DNA of 5,422 nt, taken from the NCBI GenBank assembly GCA_010027295.1, contig RGVM01000216.1:1-5422 (forward strand). The letters are read 5' to 3'. The position numbers were made by a program, and so were the translations under genes. This stretch comes from Chitinophagia bacterium (lineage in GTDB: Bacteria > Bacteroidota > Bacteroidia > Chitinophagales > Chitinophagaceae). Under the pieces are notes generated by a model, which was given only the letters and a program-made list of their open reading frames with translations, was not told where the DNA came from and made no database searches. Shown here piece after piece: positions 1-5,422 of the stretch; positions within the stretch are counted from its first letter, which is position 1, and each line of letters begins with the position of its first letter.

Positions 1-1295
1 ACGATGGCAACCTGCAGGTGACGACCGATGGAGGCGCCACCTGGCGCAATGTCGCCACCAACGTAGCGGCGGCCGGAATCCCAGCGCAGACCTGGGTGAG
101 CAGCGTCGAACCCTCCCGTTTCGACCGCAACACCGTTTACGCCACCTTCGACAACCACATGTACGGCGACCACCGTACCTACCTCGCCCGGTCGACCGAC
201 ATGGGCGCCAGCTGGACTTTGCTGAGAAGTCCTGAATTCACAGGCTTCGCCCACCGGGTCCGCGAGGATCCCGTCAACAGGAACCTCCTCTTCCTCGGCA
301 CCGAGATGGGACTCTTCGCCAGCCTCGACGGCGGGGCAGAGTGGTTCCGCATGAAGAACAACATACCCTGGATGGCGCTGGTGCGCGACATCCAGATACA
401 TCCGGTGACGCACGACCTTGTTGTCGCCACCCACGGCCGAGGCATCATCATTGTCGACGACATCACGCCCATGCGGGTCATGGACAAGCCTCTCCTTGCC
501 AAGGAATTCCATCTCTTCGAGATCCCCTCCATCACCCTCAGCAGCGGACAGTTCGGCGGCGGAGGTGTCGTGAACGGCGGATACGCCGCGCCCAACCCGC
601 CCGGTCTGCCGGCCTTCCAGTACTACCTGCGCGACCGACTCAGCTCCGGAGGCGTACGCGTCGAAGTGGTCGACAGCGAGGGCAAGACAGTCCAGTCCTT
701 CCCCGGAACCGCCCGCAAGGGTCTCAACAAGGTCTATTGGAACCAGCGCATGCAGCCCCCCAAGACGGCCAGCGGCAGCACCAAGCGCGATATCTCGGCC
801 TTCTTCGCGCCGCAGGTCCTGCCCGGGGACTATACGCTCCGTGTGAAGGTCGGGCAGAAGGTATACGAAACGCCGCTTCGGATCGTCCATGACGCCGCAT
901 CAACCTTCTCCGAGGCGGAACGCAGGCAGCGCCATATTGCCGCCATGGATCTGTATCGGATGCATGAGGACCTGGCCGCCGTCGTCAACGATATCACGGC
1001 CCGACAGAAGCTGCTGAAGGACAGTTTGCCGAAACTCACCAAGGAGAAGCCCCGGAAGGCGCTGCAGGCGCAGGTCGACAAGCTGGAAGCCCTCCGCGCC
1101 GAGCTCATCCCGACGAAACAGACATCCATCTTTGCCGACGAGACGCGGCTGCGCGAGGACATCACAGAGGTCTATGTGGCCGTCTGCTCCAACGAACAGG
1201 CGCCTACCAACCTGCAGCTGGAGCGGGTGAAGGAACTCCGGGCGAAGGTGGACGATGCCAGGCTTCGCCTGGACGGGATGCTGAAGGGCAAGTGA
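1..1295 (+). CDS. VPS10/sortilin-like Asp-box beta-propeller protein ('glycosyl hydrolase' BNR-repeat family), C-terminal part, 5' end outside window
   Basis: The frame (first full codon at base 3) is already open at the left edge and ends at TGA 1293-1295, so this is the last ~430 residues of a larger protein. The first in-frame GTG (18) is not a believable start because it lies just before an Asp box. Three Asp boxes of the S/T-x-D-x-G-x-x-W type are visible: TTDGGATW (bases 21-44), STDMGASW (192-215) and SLDGGAEW (321-344). They are followed by the propeller-closing motif ATHGRGI (about 426-446). Next comes a beta-rich FlgD/Ig-like domain (about 615-890) with GLNKVYWNQR and PGDYTLRV, then a charged, helical, probably coiled-coil tail (about 905-1290). 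Family members are about 1000 residues, exported, and often named glycosyl hydrolase or sortilin, but no enzymatic activity is established. No type IX secretion C-terminal domain is seen; the protein ends in LKGK. The gene converges with the kinase gene. Confidence 0.9.
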   Translation, partial: DGNLQVTTDGGATWRNVATNVAAAGIPAQTWVSSVEPSRFDRNTVYATFDNHMYGDHRTYLARSTDMGASWTLLRSPEFTGFAHRVREDPVNRNLLFLGTEMGLFASLDGGAEWFRMKNNIPWMALVRDIQIHPVTHDLVVATHGRGIIIVDDITPMRVMDKPLLAKEFHLFEIPSITLSSGQFGGGGVVNGGYAAPNPPGLPAFQYYLRDRLSSGGVRVEVVDSEGKTVQSFPGTARKGLNKVYWNQRMQPPKTASGSTKRDISAFFAPQVLPGDYTLRVKVGQKVYETPLRIVHDAASTFSEAERRQRHIAAMDLYRMHEDLAAVVNDITARQKLLKDSLPKLTKEKPRKALQAQVDKLEALRAELIPTKQTSIFADETRLREDITEVYVAVCSNEQAPTNLQLERVKELRAKVDDARLRLDGMLKGK

Positions 1296-1304
1296 GGGCG
1301 CAGC

Positions 1305-1319
1305 CCCGTCCTATACGGG
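1305..1319. other. Short inverted repeat in the 15-base convergent gap, possible weak bidirectional terminator
   Basis: CCCGT (1305-1309) and ACGGG (1315-1319) form a perfect 5-base stem with a 5-base loop. The loop contains the kinase stop codon (TAG, complement of 1311-1313). The gap between the two convergent stop codons is only 1296-1310. No T tract follows on either strand, so intrinsic termination here would be weak at best. A chance repeat is a real alternative in such GC-rich DNA. Confidence 0.2.
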
Positions 1320-3455
1320 CAACGTCGCCTCTGCGACAGCGGTGAGCTGGCAGATCTTCCGGTGCAGCGTCTCCGGCCGGAAGGGCTTCGGCAGGAAGTC
1401 GTTGAACCCCTTGGCCAGGAGGTCGCCCTGGATGTTGTCGTATACGGCAGCGGTGAACGCGATCACGGGAATGTGCGGGTCCGTCCGCCGGATCTCTGCG
1501 ACCGCCTCGGCGCCGTCCATCTCGGGCATGTCGAGGTCGACAAGTAGCAGGTGGTAGTGGCCTGTCCGGTAAGCGTTCAGCAGTTCCAGTCCGTTGTGGG
1601 CGGCGGCCGTCTCGATCCCCCATTTCGCCAGGATCCGTTCCGCCACCATCAGGTTGACAGGGTTGTCCTCTGCGATGAGGATCCTGAGCCCGGGCAATGG
1701 GAAAGTGCCCGAGGGTCGGTCCACGGGTGTCGTTGTCCTCCTTCGTGTCAGTCGTAACGGAAGCGTGAAGTAGAACTCGCTGCCCTTGCCGGGCTCGCTC
1801 TGTACTTCCAGCCTGCCCCCCATGCGTTCCACGATATGCCGGCTGATGGCCAGCCCGAGGCCCGTGCCTCCGAAGCGTCGCGTCGTCTCGGCCTCGGCCT
1901 GGGTGAAGCTCTCGAAGATCTGCCGAAGGCTCTGGGGCGGGATGCCGATGCCGGTGTCACTGACGGAGAAGCGCACGGGCGTACGACCTTCCGCATCGAC
2001 GGGGCCGCAGGTGGCGCGGAGGGTGATGCCACCCTCGAGTGTGAACTTCCGGGCGTTGGATAGCAGGTTGTTGAGGACCTGGTTGAGGCGCAACTCGTCG
2101 GAGTGGACCTCCGTATCGAGTGCCGGGTCGGCCTCCACCTGCAGTCTCACGCCGGGTCGGCCGGTGTTCAGGAAGGGTGCCGCCGCCTTGTGCAGGAAGG
2201 AGAGGAGGTGGAAGGGGGTCTCTTCGAGCACCATCTTGTCGGCCTCCAGCTTGCTGAAGTCGAGGATGTCATTGACGAGCTGCAGCATGTGCTCGGAGGC
2301 GTGCTGTAGTACGTCGAGGTGTGGCCGCTGCGCCTCCAGGCATTCCTCCTCCAGCAGCAGTCCTGTGGTGCCGATGATTCCGTTGAGGGGTGTCCGCAAC
2401 TCGTGGCTGACCGTGCTGAGGAAGCGCGACTTCACGCGGTTGGCCCTGTCGGCCTTCTCCCTGGCGCGCTGGGTCTCCATCTCGGCGACGCGTATCTCCG
2501 TCATGTCGAGGAGGCTTGTCTTGCAATAGAGTTGTCCGCGGTGGAGGAAGGGGACGAGGTTGACATGTGCGTGGAACGGGGTGCCGTCGCGTCTTCCCAG
2601 CATCAAACCGCCCTGCCAGGCGGCGGAACTGTCCGGCGCCTGTCCTTTGAAGGCGGCGATCCGCTCCGCCATCTCCTGGCCCAGCAGCTCCGAGGCCTGC
2701 CGGCCGACGGCCTCCTGCTTGCTGCCGAAGCCGAAGAGCTCGGTGGCCCTTCTGTTGCAGCCGATCACGGTGCCGAGGGCCGCGTGTACGATGAGTACGG
2801 AGTCGAGCGAGGTGTCGAAGATCGTCTCGGAGAGGTGCTTCTCGTCCATGATCTTGAGCTCGTGGTTGTCGAGCGTCTTCAATATGATGAGTGCGAAGAT
2901 GGCCGTGAGGGCCAGCGAGACGGACAGGTTGGTGCCGTAGAGTCCCTGGTAGAGGTCAGTCGGTATCCGCTGCCAGGCGTTCTCGTAGGGCGCCAGTATG
3001 TAGATGAGGGCCATGCTCGTCAGCGTGAGCGTGGTCGTCAGGGCCATCTCGAGCTTCGACCTGCGCAGGTCGATGACGAAGGCCAGCGTGAAGAGCAGCG
3101 GGAAGACCACCAGGTAGGCCCCGGACCGGAGGCCCTCCAGGTAGCTGATGGCGAAGAGGTGCAGGTTGACGGCGAGGATGCCGACGGCCCGGGAGGCCCT
3201 GACTCGCCCGTCCTTGACGAGGAAGAAGCCGACCGTGACGAGGAAGACGGCCCCGAGGTGCACCATCGCGCTGTGGAACAATTGGTTCACGTAGCTGAAG
3301 ACCAGCTGCGTGAGCGCCACGACCATCGCGGAGAGCAGGAAGAGGTTCAGGCGGAGGATGCGCCTGCGCATGTCGCCGGGGAGGCCCGGCTGGAGTCCAT
3401 TTTCCAAAAATGTCCGGGGTACGGATAATAAGGGCTCGATGAACGTCGTTTTCAT
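1311..3455 (-). CDS. Membrane-bound hybrid sensor histidine kinase (6 TM - PAS - HisKA - HATPase_c - receiver)
   Basis: This 714-residue protein is an autophosphorylating sensor that passes phosphate to its own receiver. Residues 36-195 hold about six hydrophobic helices with short loops, so there is no large periplasmic domain. A PAS-like domain follows (about 204-320). The DHp helix carries FLSTVSHELRTPLNG with phospho-acceptor His351. The ATP-binding domain has the N box NLLSNARKFT (Asn463, Asn467), G1 DTGIGI (Asp500) and G2 FGGTGLGL. The C-terminal receiver (about 589-706) has acidic Glu596/Asp597, phospho-acceptor Asp640 in LVDLDMPEMDG, Thr668 and Lys690 in LPKPF, so every catalytic residue is present. 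I chose ATG 3455-3453 (MKTTFIEPLL). The frame stays open to ATG 3563, but that start would overlap the divergent HPt gene and add a Cys/Trp-rich stretch unlike kinase N termini. A start at Met29 (MRRRIL), just before TM1, is also possible. The gene is divergent from the HPt-LytTR pair, its likely phosphorelay partners. The ligand is unknown. Confidence 0.95.
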   Translation of the reverse strand: MKTTFIEPLLSVPRTFLENGLQPGLPGDMRRRILRLNLFLLSAMVVALTQLVFSYVNQLFHSAMVHLGAVFLVTVGFFLVKDGRVRASRAVGILAVNLHLFAISYLEGLRSGAYLVVFPLLFTLAFVIDLRRSKLEMALTTTLTLTSMALIYILAPYENAWQRIPTDLYQGLYGTNLSVSLALTAIFALIILKTLDNHELKIMDEKHLSETIFDTSLDSVLIVHAALGTVIGCNRRATELFGFGSKQEAVGRQASELLGQEMAERIAAFKGQAPDSSAAWQGGLMLGRRDGTPFHAHVNLVPFLHRGQLYCKTSLLDMTEIRVAEMETQRAREKADRANRVKSRFLSTVSHELRTPLNGIIGTTGLLLEEECLEAQRPHLDVLQHASEHMLQLVNDILDFSKLEADKMVLEETPFHLLSFLHKAAAPFLNTGRPGVRLQVEADPALDTEVHSDELRLNQVLNNLLSNARKFTLEGGITLRATCGPVDAEGRTPVRFSVSDTGIGIPPQSLRQIFESFTQAEAETTRRFGGTGLGLAISRHIVERMGGRLEVQSEPGKGSEFYFTLPLRLTRRRTTTPVDRPSGTFPLPGLRILIAEDNPVNLMVAERILAKWGIETAAAHNGLELLNAYRTGHYHLLLVDLDMPEMDGAEAVAEIRRTDPHIPVIAFTAAVYDNIQGDLLAKGFNDFLPKPFRPETLHRKICQLTAVAEATLPV

Positions 3456-3519
3456 GGGGTCGGATCGTATGCGGCGGTCGCCCGCCTTGAGGGTATCCCT
3501 GAAAACGCATCCGGCACCC

Positions 3520-3546
3520 CAAAAATTGCAGGCCATCATGTACCAA
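3520..3546 (-). promoter_or_regulatory. Candidate Bacteroidota-type promoter for the histidine kinase gene
   Basis: On the minus strand AATTTTTG (complement of 3520-3527) matches the Bacteroidota -7 consensus TAnnTTTG at all fixed positions except the first. A TTG (complement of 3544-3546) lies 16 bases upstream as a possible -33 element, slightly closer than usual. Transcription would begin around 3510-3515 and leave a leader of roughly 55-60 bases before ATG 3455, which agrees with the shorter kinase start. The site overlaps the first codons of the divergent HPt gene. The match is imperfect and could be chance. Confidence 0.27.
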
Positions 3547-3942
3547 CACATGTCAAACGACACATACGTATTCTCCGACGGGTTCGACAGGCTCTTCCTC
3601 GAAGAGCTCTATTCCGGAGACACCCGCACGGCCGAGGAGATTTTCGGCACATCCCTGGCACAGGTCGAACTGTCCATGCAACTCGCCGAGATAGAGTGCC
3701 GGTCGGAGGATCCCGCCCGACTCAGGCGCGTCATCCATCACGTCAAACCCCTGTTCGGATACATGGGACTGCTCTCGGTACAGGATTCCGTGCAGCAGTT
3801 CGAGGACCTATGCGGAGGCGAGCGCGACATGGCCATCGTGCGCGCGGCCTTCGAAGAATTGCGTGCCATCGTACAGGAGGCCCTGCTAAGGGCCCGTAGC
3901 GAGCAGACGAAGCTTCACCGCTACAATAACCGTAGGGCATGA
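3538..3942 (+). CDS. HPt-domain phosphotransfer protein (134 aa)
   Basis: This small, acidic, largely helical cytoplasmic protein consists of a single HPt domain, which carries phosphate between receiver domains. The motif HHVKPLFGYMG (residues 67-77) fits the HPt pattern H-x-L-K-G-x(5)-G: His67 is the predicted phospho-acceptor, Lys70 the conserved lysine and Gly77 the conserved glycine. Pro71 replaces the usual glycine; from memory, this KP form is common in Bacteroidota HPt proteins. The upstream part (ELYSGDTRTAEEIF) and a C-terminal amphipathic helix complete the expected four-helix bundle. ATG 3538 was chosen because an AGG lies 6 bases upstream. ATG 3550 (MSNDTY) is an equally reasonable start and would remove 4 residues. 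The frame is open upstream to 3310, but that part is antisense to the kinase N terminus. The stop codon overlaps the LytTR regulator start as ATGA, which suggests co-transcription and translational coupling. It is the likely link between the kinase receiver and the regulator. Confidence 0.88.
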   Translation: MYQHMSNDTYVFSDGFDRLFLEELYSGDTRTAEEIFGTSLAQVELSMQLAEIECRSEDPARLRRVIHHVKPLFGYMGLLSVQDSVQQFEDLCGGERDMAIVRAAFEELRAIVQEALLRARSEQTKLHRYNNRRA

Positions 3943-4628
3943 TGCTGTCCGGTGTCATCGTGGAGGACCTGCAGCCTGCGGCCGACATCCTACGCCGCTA
4001 CTGCCAGCGGAGCGGGATCATCGAGGTGCAGGGACACTTCCTCAATGCAGAGGCGGCCCTGGAGCATCTGGCCGCCCGACCGCCCGACCTGCTGTTCCTG
4101 GACATAGAGATGCCCGGCATCTCCGGCTTCGAGTTGCTCGACCGGCTGCAACAGGCCCCGCAGGTCATCCTCACCACCTCCAAGACGGAGTACGCCTTCG
4201 ACGCCTTCCAGTACCACGTGGCCGACTACCTGCGCAAGCCCTTCACCTACGAGCGCTTCCTGCAGTCGGTGCAGAAGCTGCGTCTCGCCCCCAGGGAGGC
4301 TGACTCCGCCCCTGAGACGGAAAGGATCTTCATCAAGGTGGACGGCAGGCTCCAGAAGCTCGAGAGGGACGAGATACTCTACATCGAGAGCATGGGCGAC
4401 TATGTCCGCTTCATCACGCCCGAGAAGAAATACATCACCCATAACACGATTAAGAACATTGAGGCGCGCGTCCAGGGGATGAACTTCATGAAGGTCCACC
4501 GTTCCTATATCGTCAATCTCTCCAGCGTCGACGACCTCCGCGACGGGGAGCTGATCGTCCGCGGCATCACCATCCCCGTGAGCAAGACACACCGCACCCG
4601 CGTCCGGGAGCGGCTCAAAGCCGTCTGA
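3939..4628 (+). CDS. LytTR-family response regulator (receiver + LytTR DNA-binding domain)
   Basis: This 229-residue transcription factor of the AgrA/AlgR/LytR type is the output of the phosphorelay. The receiver (residues 1-115) has acidic Glu9/Asp10, phospho-acceptor Asp55 in LFLDIEMPGISG, Thr79/Thr80 and Lys100 in YLRKPF. A linker rich in Pro, Glu and Ala (about 117-128) leads to the LytTR domain (about 129-229). That domain shows IFIKVDGRLQKL, ILYIESMGDYVRF, the signature FMKVHRSYIVN and ITIPVSKTHR. LytTR domains bind DNA through a ten-stranded beta fold, usually at paired direct repeats. The gene starts with tandem ATGs (3939, 3942); the first overlaps the HPt stop as ATGA. It ends about 100 bases before a strong terminator. 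Divergent from it lies a hybrid kinase, a natural upstream partner through the HPt protein. The target genes cannot be read from the window. Confidence 0.95.
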   Translation: MMLSGVIVEDLQPAADILRRYCQRSGIIEVQGHFLNAEAALEHLAARPPDLLFLDIEMPGISGFELLDRLQQAPQVILTTSKTEYAFDAFQYHVADYLRKPFTYERFLQSVQKLRLAPREADSAPETERIFIKVDGRLQKLERDEILYIESMGDYVRFITPEKKYITHNTIKNIEARVQGMNFMKVHRSYIVNLSSVDDLRDGELIVRGITIPVSKTHRTRVRERLKAV

Positions 4629-4647
4629 TACCGGCCAACCCCTCCCA

Positions 4648-4724
4648 GGTTCCCTTTCCAGGCCCGTTGATGTCCGTACCCTTCTAGGCCCAGAAAACCA
4701 CAGGGAACCGAAGTCGGGCACTGG
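4648..4724 (+). other. Interleaved inverted repeats, possible folded 3' UTR or small RNA
   Basis: GGTTCCCT (4648-4655) is perfectly complementary to AGGGAACC (4702-4709). CCAGGCCCG (4658-4666) pairs with CGGGC-A-CTGG (4715-4724), nine base pairs with one bulged A. The second 5' arm lies inside the first loop and its partner lies outside, so the two stems could together form an H-type pseudoknot, or could be alternative hairpins. The block sits between the LytTR stop (4628) and the terminator at 4730-4753, so it would form the 3' UTR of the HPt-LytTR message or a processed RNA. I do not recognise a known RNA family. Chance complementarity in GC-rich DNA is possible. Confidence 0.3.
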
Positions 4725-4729
4725 CCCCG

Positions 4730-4753
4730 CCCCCGGCTCGCCGGGGGTTTTTT
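4730..4753 (+). terminator. Strong intrinsic (Rho-independent) terminator of the HPt-LytTR unit
   Basis: A perfect 7-base-pair all-GC stem, CCCCCGG (4730-4736) with CCGGGGG (4741-4747), closes a CTCG tetraloop and is followed directly by six T residues (4748-4753). A G-U pair (4729/4748) could extend it. The site lies 101 bases after the regulator stop and 93 bases before the next start. It should separate the phosphorelay transcript from the propeller gene, so that gene probably has its own promoter downstream of 4753. Confidence 0.92.
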
Positions 4754-4767
4754 CGTGAAGACCCATC

Positions 4768-4777
4768 AAGGGCCCTT
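4768..4777. repeat. Perfect 10-base palindrome AAGGGCCCTT upstream of the second propeller gene
   Basis: AAGGGCCCTT is its own reverse complement and lies between the terminator and the propeller gene, about 70 bases before ATG 4847. That position would suit an operator for a dimeric regulator, but LytTR proteins normally bind direct repeats and no second copy is seen in the window. The rest of 4754-4846 shows no convincing TTG/TAnnTTTG promoter pair. Confidence 0.3.
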
Positions 4778-4846
4778 CCCATTTGTGTGCTCGGGATGAC
4801 GCCAATGCCGGGCAAGTCGTACCTTGTCGCCCTCATACTTTATACC

Positions 4847-5422
4847 ATGCGTACGACCCTCATCCTCGCCCTCCTGACGGGCATGGCGCTCCCTGTGGCC
4901 GCACAGCGTAAGACGCGTTCCGCCGCACTCGCGCCGACCACCACCATCGACAACGACTCCATCCTGCTATCGAAGGTGAAGTACCGGCTCGTAGGCCCCT
5001 GGCGCGGGGGTCGCAGCGGCGCTGTGGCCGGCAGCTACCGCAACCGGACGACCTTCTACTTCGGCGCCACCGGCGGCGGCGTATGGAAGACGGCCGACGG
5101 CGGCAGCAACTGGCGCAACATCACCGACAAGTATTACGGCGGTACGATGGGGGCCGTGGCAGTGGCGCCCTCTGACGAGAACGTCATCTACGTCGGCGAA
5201 GGAGAGAACACCATGCGTGGCAACGTGGCGGAAGGCCTGGGCGGCATGTGGCGCTCCGACGACGCCGGCCGCACCTGGCGCAACCTCGGCCTGCGCGACG
5301 GCCGACATATCATCCGCATCGTCATCCATCCCCGCAATCCCGACATCGCCTGGGTGGCCGTCATGGGCCATCTCTTCGGGCCCAATACCGAGCGCGGCGT
5401 GTACAAGACGACCGACGGCGGC
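4847..5422 (+). CDS. VPS10/sortilin-like Asp-box beta-propeller protein, N-terminal part, 3' end outside window
   Basis: The frame opens at ATG 4847 and runs to the right edge without a stop (192 codons seen). Residues 1-19 are a good Sec signal peptide: Arg2, a hydrophobic core LILALLTGMAL, and a PVAA|Q cleavage site. The mature protein is therefore exported, to the periplasm or beyond. The family's N-terminal signatures follow: YRLVGPWRGGRSGAV (about 46-60), YFGATGGGVWKTADGG (71-86), VIYVGEGENTMRGN (113-126) and VAVMGHLFGPNTERGVY (170-186). Asp boxes lie at 82-89 (TADGGSNW) and 137-144 (SDDAGRTW), with a third beginning at the edge. In-frame ATGs at 4796 and 4805 would lengthen the protein by 17 or 14 residues but bury the signal peptide behind an extra hydrophobic stretch, so 4847 is preferred; no clear ribosome binding site decides it. 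Full-length relatives are about 1000 residues and are often called glycosyl hydrolases without proven activity. The gene belongs to the same family as the one at the left edge. Confidence 0.92.
   Translation, partial: MRTTLILALLTGMALPVAAQRKTRSAALAPTTTIDNDSILLSKVKYRLVGPWRGGRSGAVAGSYRNRTTFYFGATGGGVWKTADGGSNWRNITDKYYGGTMGAVAVAPSDENVIYVGEGENTMRGNVAEGLGGMWRSDDAGRTWRNLGLRDGRHIIRIVIHPRNPDIAWVAVMGHLFGPNTERGVYKTTDGG

Noticed and set aside
341..892. Open frame of 183 codons on the + strand within the first propeller gene
   Set aside because: A shifted frame with Arg/Pro/His-rich product; the real frame carries the Asp boxes and the C-terminal domains.
1786..2529. Open frame of 247 codons on the + strand
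   Set aside because: It is antisense to the kinase's ATPase and DHp coding region; a Ser/Arg-rich mirror product with no domain.
2319..3428. Long open frame of 369 codons on the + strand
   Set aside because: It is antisense to the kinase gene, whose product matches known domains along its whole length. The translated product is Glu/Gly/Arg-rich without any domain, as expected of a mirror frame in GC-rich DNA.
3417..3437. GGATAATAA resembles a sigma70 -10 box for the HPt gene
   Set aside because: It lies inside the kinase N-terminal coding sequence, has no matching -35 element, and the genes suggest a Bacteroidota-type promoter consensus instead.
4664..4672. CCCGTTGAT resembles one half of a LytTR binding site
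   Set aside because: LytTR proteins usually bind two direct repeats about 20 bases apart; no second copy is seen at the right distance, and the site lies before the terminator.
3990..4805. Open frame of 271 codons on the - strand
   Set aside because: It is antisense to the LytTR regulator and also runs through the terminator hairpin. Low-complexity composition and no recognisable motif.
1296..4846. Kinase-HPt-LytTR block as a mobile element or an insertion that split one propeller gene
   Set aside because: No terminal inverted repeats, target duplications, integrase or transposase are seen, and the propeller pieces are in the wrong order (C-part first) for a split gene.
4629..4846. tRNA, small ORF or riboswitch in the largest non-coding gap
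   Set aside because: No cloverleaf, no convincing short coding frame with a start signal, and no known riboswitch core was recognised; only the repeats, terminator and palindrome already listed.
4967..5371. Open frame of 134 codons on the - strand
   Set aside because: It is antisense to the second propeller gene, whose Asp-box motifs are clear; an Ala/Val/His-rich mirror product.

Overview
The window is GC-rich bacterial DNA with tightly packed genes. The gene content points to Bacteroidota or a close relative such as Rhodothermota: large secreted Asp-box (VPS10/sortilin-like) propeller proteins, a LytTR response regulator paired with a small HPt protein whose histidine motif reads HxVKPxF, and a hybrid sensor kinase. 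There are few Shine-Dalgarno-like sequences ahead of the starts. The assignment is an inference from family knowledge; no marker gene is present, and the genus cannot be read from this window.

Layout: (1) Positions 1-1295 (+) hold the C-terminal part of a large exported Asp-box propeller protein, cut by the left edge. (2) Positions 1311-3455 (-), convergent with the first gene across only 15 bases, hold a membrane-bound hybrid histidine kinase (six membrane helices, PAS, DHp, HATPase, receiver). (3) An 82-base divergent gap (3456-3537) separates the kinase from a two-gene unit on the + strand: an HPt phosphotransfer protein (3538-3942) and a LytTR response regulator (3939-4628), overlapping as ATGA. 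(4) Positions 4629-4846 are non-coding and hold inverted repeats that could form a folded RNA, a strong intrinsic terminator (4730-4753) and a 10-base palindrome. (5) From 4847 to the right edge (+) runs the signal peptide and N-terminal part of a second Asp-box propeller protein.

The three central genes supply every domain of a four-step phosphorelay: kinase His to the kinase's own receiver Asp, then the HPt His, then the receiver Asp of a LytTR DNA-binding regulator. The two propeller genes on either side belong to the same broad family and lie on the same strand. Because the C-terminal piece comes before the N-terminal piece, they are two separate genes and not one gene interrupted by the relay. 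Whether the relay controls them is not shown by the sequence. No mobile element, CRISPR array, tRNA or rRNA is visible.
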